Below, in pieces: positions 61,127 to 64,000 of a stretch of DNA of 64,000 bases. The position numbers and the translations under genes were made by a program. Position 1 is the first letter of the stretch, and every line of letters begins with the position of its first letter. This DNA comes from Paenacidovorax monticola (lineage in GTDB: Bacteria; Pseudomonadota; Gammaproteobacteria; Burkholderiales; Burkholderiaceae_C): the NCBI RefSeq assembly GCF_014489595.1, contig NZ_CP060790.1:4216001-4280000 (forward strand). The letters are read 5' to 3'. The notes beneath the pieces are model-generated. The model had not been told where the DNA came from and did not search any database. It saw only the letters and a program-made list of their open reading frames with translations.

Positions 61127-63072
61127 GTGGGACCTTCATTCAACGAGCAGTTCGACCAGCATGGCGCCTGGCGGCGTGCGTTCGCCCAGCAACTGAAGCA
61201 ACTGTCCGAGTGGATGTCCTCCCATGACCTGATGGACTCCGCGGTGGAGGAGCGCCTGCAGCGCCTGGAGAGCCAGGTGCGCAGCGACAAGGTCATGGTG
61301 GCCTTCGTGGCCGAGTTCTCGCGCGGCAAGTCCGAGCTGATCAATGCGATCTTCTTTGCCGACTACGGCCGCCGCATCATGCCCGCCAGCGCGGGGCGCA
61401 CCACCATGTGCCCGACCGAACTGGGGTACGACCCGGAGGTGCCGCACTGCCTGCGCCTGCTGCCGATCGAAACCCGCCTGCAGCCACAGGGGCTTGCGGA
61501 ATGGCGCCTCAAGCCCGAGCGCTGGTTGCAACTGCCGCTCGACGTCAAGGACGCGAACCAGATCGCCAAGACGCTGGAGAAGGTGGCCGAGGTCCGGCGC
61601 GTTTCCAAGGACGAGGCGCGGGCCCTGGGCTTCTGGCACGACGAGCTGCCCGGCGAGAACCCGGTGCCCGACGCGCAGGGCCTGGTCGAGGTGCCCATGT
61701 GGCGCCATGCGCTCATCAATCTTCCCCACCCTCTGCTGAAGCAGGGACTGGTCATTCTCGACACCCCGGGGCTCAATGCCGTGGGCGCGGAGCCAGAACT
61801 CACCGTCAACCTGATTCCGCAGGCCCATGCCGTGGTGTTCATCCTGGGGGCCGATACGGGGTGACGCGCTCCGACCTGTCCATCTGGCGCGAGCATCTGG
61901 TGGCTCCAGCGGGCAACACCGACGCGCGCTGGGTGGTGCTGAACAAGATCGACACGCTGTGGGACACGCTGAACTCGCCTTCGCAGGTCCAGGCGCAGCT
62001 GGAGCGCCAGTGCTCCACCTCGGCCGAGATGCTGGGCGTGCCGCTGGACCGCGTGGTGCCCATTTCGGCGCAGAAGGGGCTGGTGGCCAAGATCGCCTGC
62101 GACGACGTGCTGCTCGAATCCAGCCGCCTGCCCGTGCTGGAGGAAGCCCTGGCCCAGGGCATCATGGGCCAGCGCCAGGCCATCCTGCGGGCGGCCGTGG
62201 CGTCCGGCGTGGCCAGCCTGCGCGCCGAGACAGGACGCGTGATCAACGTGCGCCGCCGTGACCTGGACGACCAGATGCTGGAGCTGCGCAGCCTGCGCGG
62301 CAAGAACGCCTCGGTGATCGAGTCGATGCGCGGGCGCATCGAACTGGAGCAGCGCGAGTTCGAGGCCAGTGCCACCAAGATCCAGGCCGTGCGCGCGGTG
62401 CACCTGAAGCTGCTGCGCGAGCTGTTCCAGCAACTGGGCGCGCGCTCCCTCAAGGCCGAGCTGGCGGACCTGGCCGAGGCGCTCCAGCAGCGCGGCCTCA
62501 AGCTCGGGGCACGCAAGGTGTATGCGCAGACCTTCGAGCGGCTGCGTGGCATCGTGGACAAGGCGCAGTCCTCTGGCACCGAGATCCAGTCCATGCTGGA
62601 CGGCACGTTCCGGCAGCTCAACGCCGAGTTCGGTTTTTCGCTGCAGGTGCCGTCGGCGCCGCGTCTGGAGGGGTTCCTGCACGACGTGACCCAGATCGAG
62701 CAGAGCCATGTGCAGTACCTGGGCATGGGCAACGCCCTCAAGCTGGCCCAGCCCGAGTTCGCGCAGCGCCTGGTGCGTGCCCTGGCCATGCGGCTGCGCA
62801 CGATCTTCGAATCGGTGGCCAACGACCTGGAGCTTTGGAGCAAGTCCGCTACGGCGCAGCTGGATGCCCAACTGCGCGAGCGCAAGCGCAGCTTTGCGCG
62901 CCGCATCGAGGCCGTGGACCGCATACAGCATGCCGCCAGCGGGCTGGTGGAGCGGATCGGTGAGATCGAGGCGTCCGAGCAGGAGTTGCAGGCGCTGGAG
63001 CTTCGCCTGGAAGAGTTCACGCGGCAGCTGGTTGCCATGCCGGCCGCGGACGCTCACACCGTTACTGCGTGA
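61127..63072 (+). CDS. Dynamin-family GTPase, frame disrupted
   Basis: Frame-corrected length 648 residues from GTG 61127 (GGGAG just upstream). GTPase motifs: P-loop EFSRGKSELINAIF, G3 LDTPG, G4 LNKID. The C-terminal half is helical with coiled-coil character (LDDQMLELRSLRGKNASVIESMRGRIELEQREFEASA). The four-G run at 61858-61861 needs one more G to read GADTGVTRSDL. Bacterial dynamins remodel or protect membranes; the role here is unknown. Its stop overlaps the mutY start (TGATG), tying it to the mutM-mutY repair pair. Confidence 0.85.
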
Positions 63073-64000
63073 TGCCGGCGTCGGTGGATATCGCCACGCC
63101 CGTGGTGCGCTGGCAGGCCGACCACGGCCGCAACCATTTGCCGTGGCAGCAAACGCGCGACCCCTACCGCGTGTGGCTGTCCGAGATCATGCTGCAGCAG
63201 ACCCAGGTCACCACGGTACTGGACTACTACCCGCGCTTTCTGGCGCGGTTTCCCGATGTGGCGGCGCTGGCGGCAGCGCCTGTGGACGATGTGCTGGCCC
63301 TCTGGAGCGGCCTGGGTTATTACAGCCGGGCGCGCAACCTGCACCGCTGCGCCCAGCAGGTGATGTCCGTGCACGGCGGGGCGTTTCCGGACACGGCCGA
63401 GGTGCTGGCCACCTTGCCCGGCATCGGCCGGTCCACGGCGGGCGCCATTGCGGCCTTCTGCTTCTCGCAGCGGGTGCCAATCCTCGACGCCAATGTGCGG
63501 CGCGTGCTCACGCGCGTGCTGGGTTTTGGCGACGACCTCGCGGTGGCGCGCAACGAGCGCCTGCTGTGGGAGCGGGCCGAGGCCTTGCTGCCCAACACGC
63601 ACCTGGAGGAGGCCATGCCACGCTACACCCAGGGGCTGATGGACTTGGGTGCGGGGGTGTGCACGCCGCGCGGCCCGCGCTGTGGGGCCTGCCCGGTGGA
63701 GGCCTTGTGCCAGGCGCGCCGCGAGGGCGAACCCGAACGCTACCCGGTCAAGGCCCGCAAGCTGAGCCGCCGTGCCGAGTCCTGGTGGCTGCTGTTGCGC
63801 CGCGATGCGCAGGGTGCCATCTGGCTGCAGCGCCGACCGGCGTCGGGAATCTGGGCCGGGCTGTACTGCCCGCCGGTCTTCGCAGACCCGGAGGCCCTCG
63901 CCACGCAGGTGGCGGGCGTGGCCGATGTCCACCATCTCGAGCCCTTCACCCATGTGCTGACCCACCGCGACCTGCACCTGCACCCGGTGCTGGTGCCTGA
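63072..64000 (+). CDS. mutY: Adenine DNA glycosylase, 5' part
   Basis: Open to the right edge; about 309 codons are visible. Motifs: LPWQQTRDPYRVWLSEIMLQQTQV with the catalytic Glu, the hairpin LPGIGRSTAGAI, the catalytic Asp in LDANVRRVLTR, and the 4Fe-4S site C-x6-C-x2-C-x5-C in CTPRGPRCGACPVEALC. The last visible part enters the NUDIX-like 8-oxoG recognition domain. It removes A opposite 8-oxoG. ATG 63072 overlaps the dynamin stop. Confidence 0.96.
   Translation, partial: MPASVDIATPVVRWQADHGRNHLPWQQTRDPYRVWLSEIMLQQTQVTTVLDYYPRFLARFPDVAALAAAPVDDVLALWSGLGYYSRARNLHRCAQQVMSVHGGAFPDTAEVLATLPGIGRSTAGAIAAFCFSQRVPILDANVRRVLTRVLGFGDDLAVARNERLLWERAEALLPNTHLEEAMPRYTQGLMDLGAGVCTPRGPRCGACPVEALCQARREGEPERYPVKARKLSRRAESWWLLLRRDAQGAIWLQRRPASGIWAGLYCPPVFADPEALATQVAGVADVHHLEPFTHVLTHRDLHLHPVLVP

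Overview
The window is GC-rich (roughly 68-70 percent by eye), gene-dense chromosomal DNA. Gene content and order point to a betaproteobacterium of the family Comamonadaceae, near Acidovorax, Alicycliphilus or Diaphorobacter. The evidence is the hemA-prfA-prmC-grxD block, the ubiE-Tim44-ubiJ-ubiB block, the FmdB-DUF502-aspS-nudB block, the lolB-ispE-tRNA-Gln-prs-rplY-pth block, and a short two-stem intergenic repeat that I associate with this family. The genus is an inference. I see no phage, insertion sequence, CRISPR array, integron or rRNA, and no gene-free stretch over about 300 bases.

Layout: 1-2 kb, an IgGFc-binding-like surface protein (cut by the window edge) and a solitary Lon-like AAA ATPase. 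2-6 kb, tetrapyrrole, translation-termination and Fe-S genes on the minus strand, then a small membrane protein. 6-9 kb, a LysR regulator divergent from a Bug/TctC receptor joined to an N-formylglutamate deformylase. 9-14 kb, ugpBAECQ (glycerol-3-phosphate uptake and glycerophosphodiester cleavage). 14-20 kb, serA, a 1312-residue FAD/Fe-S oxidoreductase and a HIT protein. 20-26 kb, a diguanylate cyclase and a ubiquinone block. 26-38 kb, a solute symporter, FmdB, DUF502, aspS, a CsgG-like lipoprotein, nudB, a YbhP-like protein, clsB, folE, a BLUF photoreceptor, a DMT exporter, DUF429 and an esterase. 38-48 kb, LysE, a histidine phosphatase, a tautomerase with a LysR regulator, and an amidase joined to a peptide-type ABC importer. 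48-54 kb, ferredoxin and an ethanolamine catabolic module (phosphatase, eutC, eutB, permease, AraC regulator). 54-64 kb, pth, rplY, prs, tRNA-Gln, ispE, lolB, a TPR protein, mutM, a dynamin-like GTPase and the start of mutY.

Fifteen genes carry a -1 frame disruption that is repaired by restoring a G or C (two in dppB), nearly always in a G/C run. They include the universally essential aspS, where catalytic motif 3 is hit. A uniform direction, a homopolymer context and essential targets indicate base-calling or consensus errors rather than gene decay. I annotate these genes as intact CDS and mark the break point; residue counts are frame-corrected.

I found no single, clearly new multi-gene defence or biosynthetic system. 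The observations most worth following are the BLUF sensor directly behind folE, the lipoprotein phosphatase attached to eutCB, the Tim44-like gene inside the ubiquinone block, the orphan Lon-like ATPase, and copies of the intergenic repeat apparently absorbed into two coding sequences.
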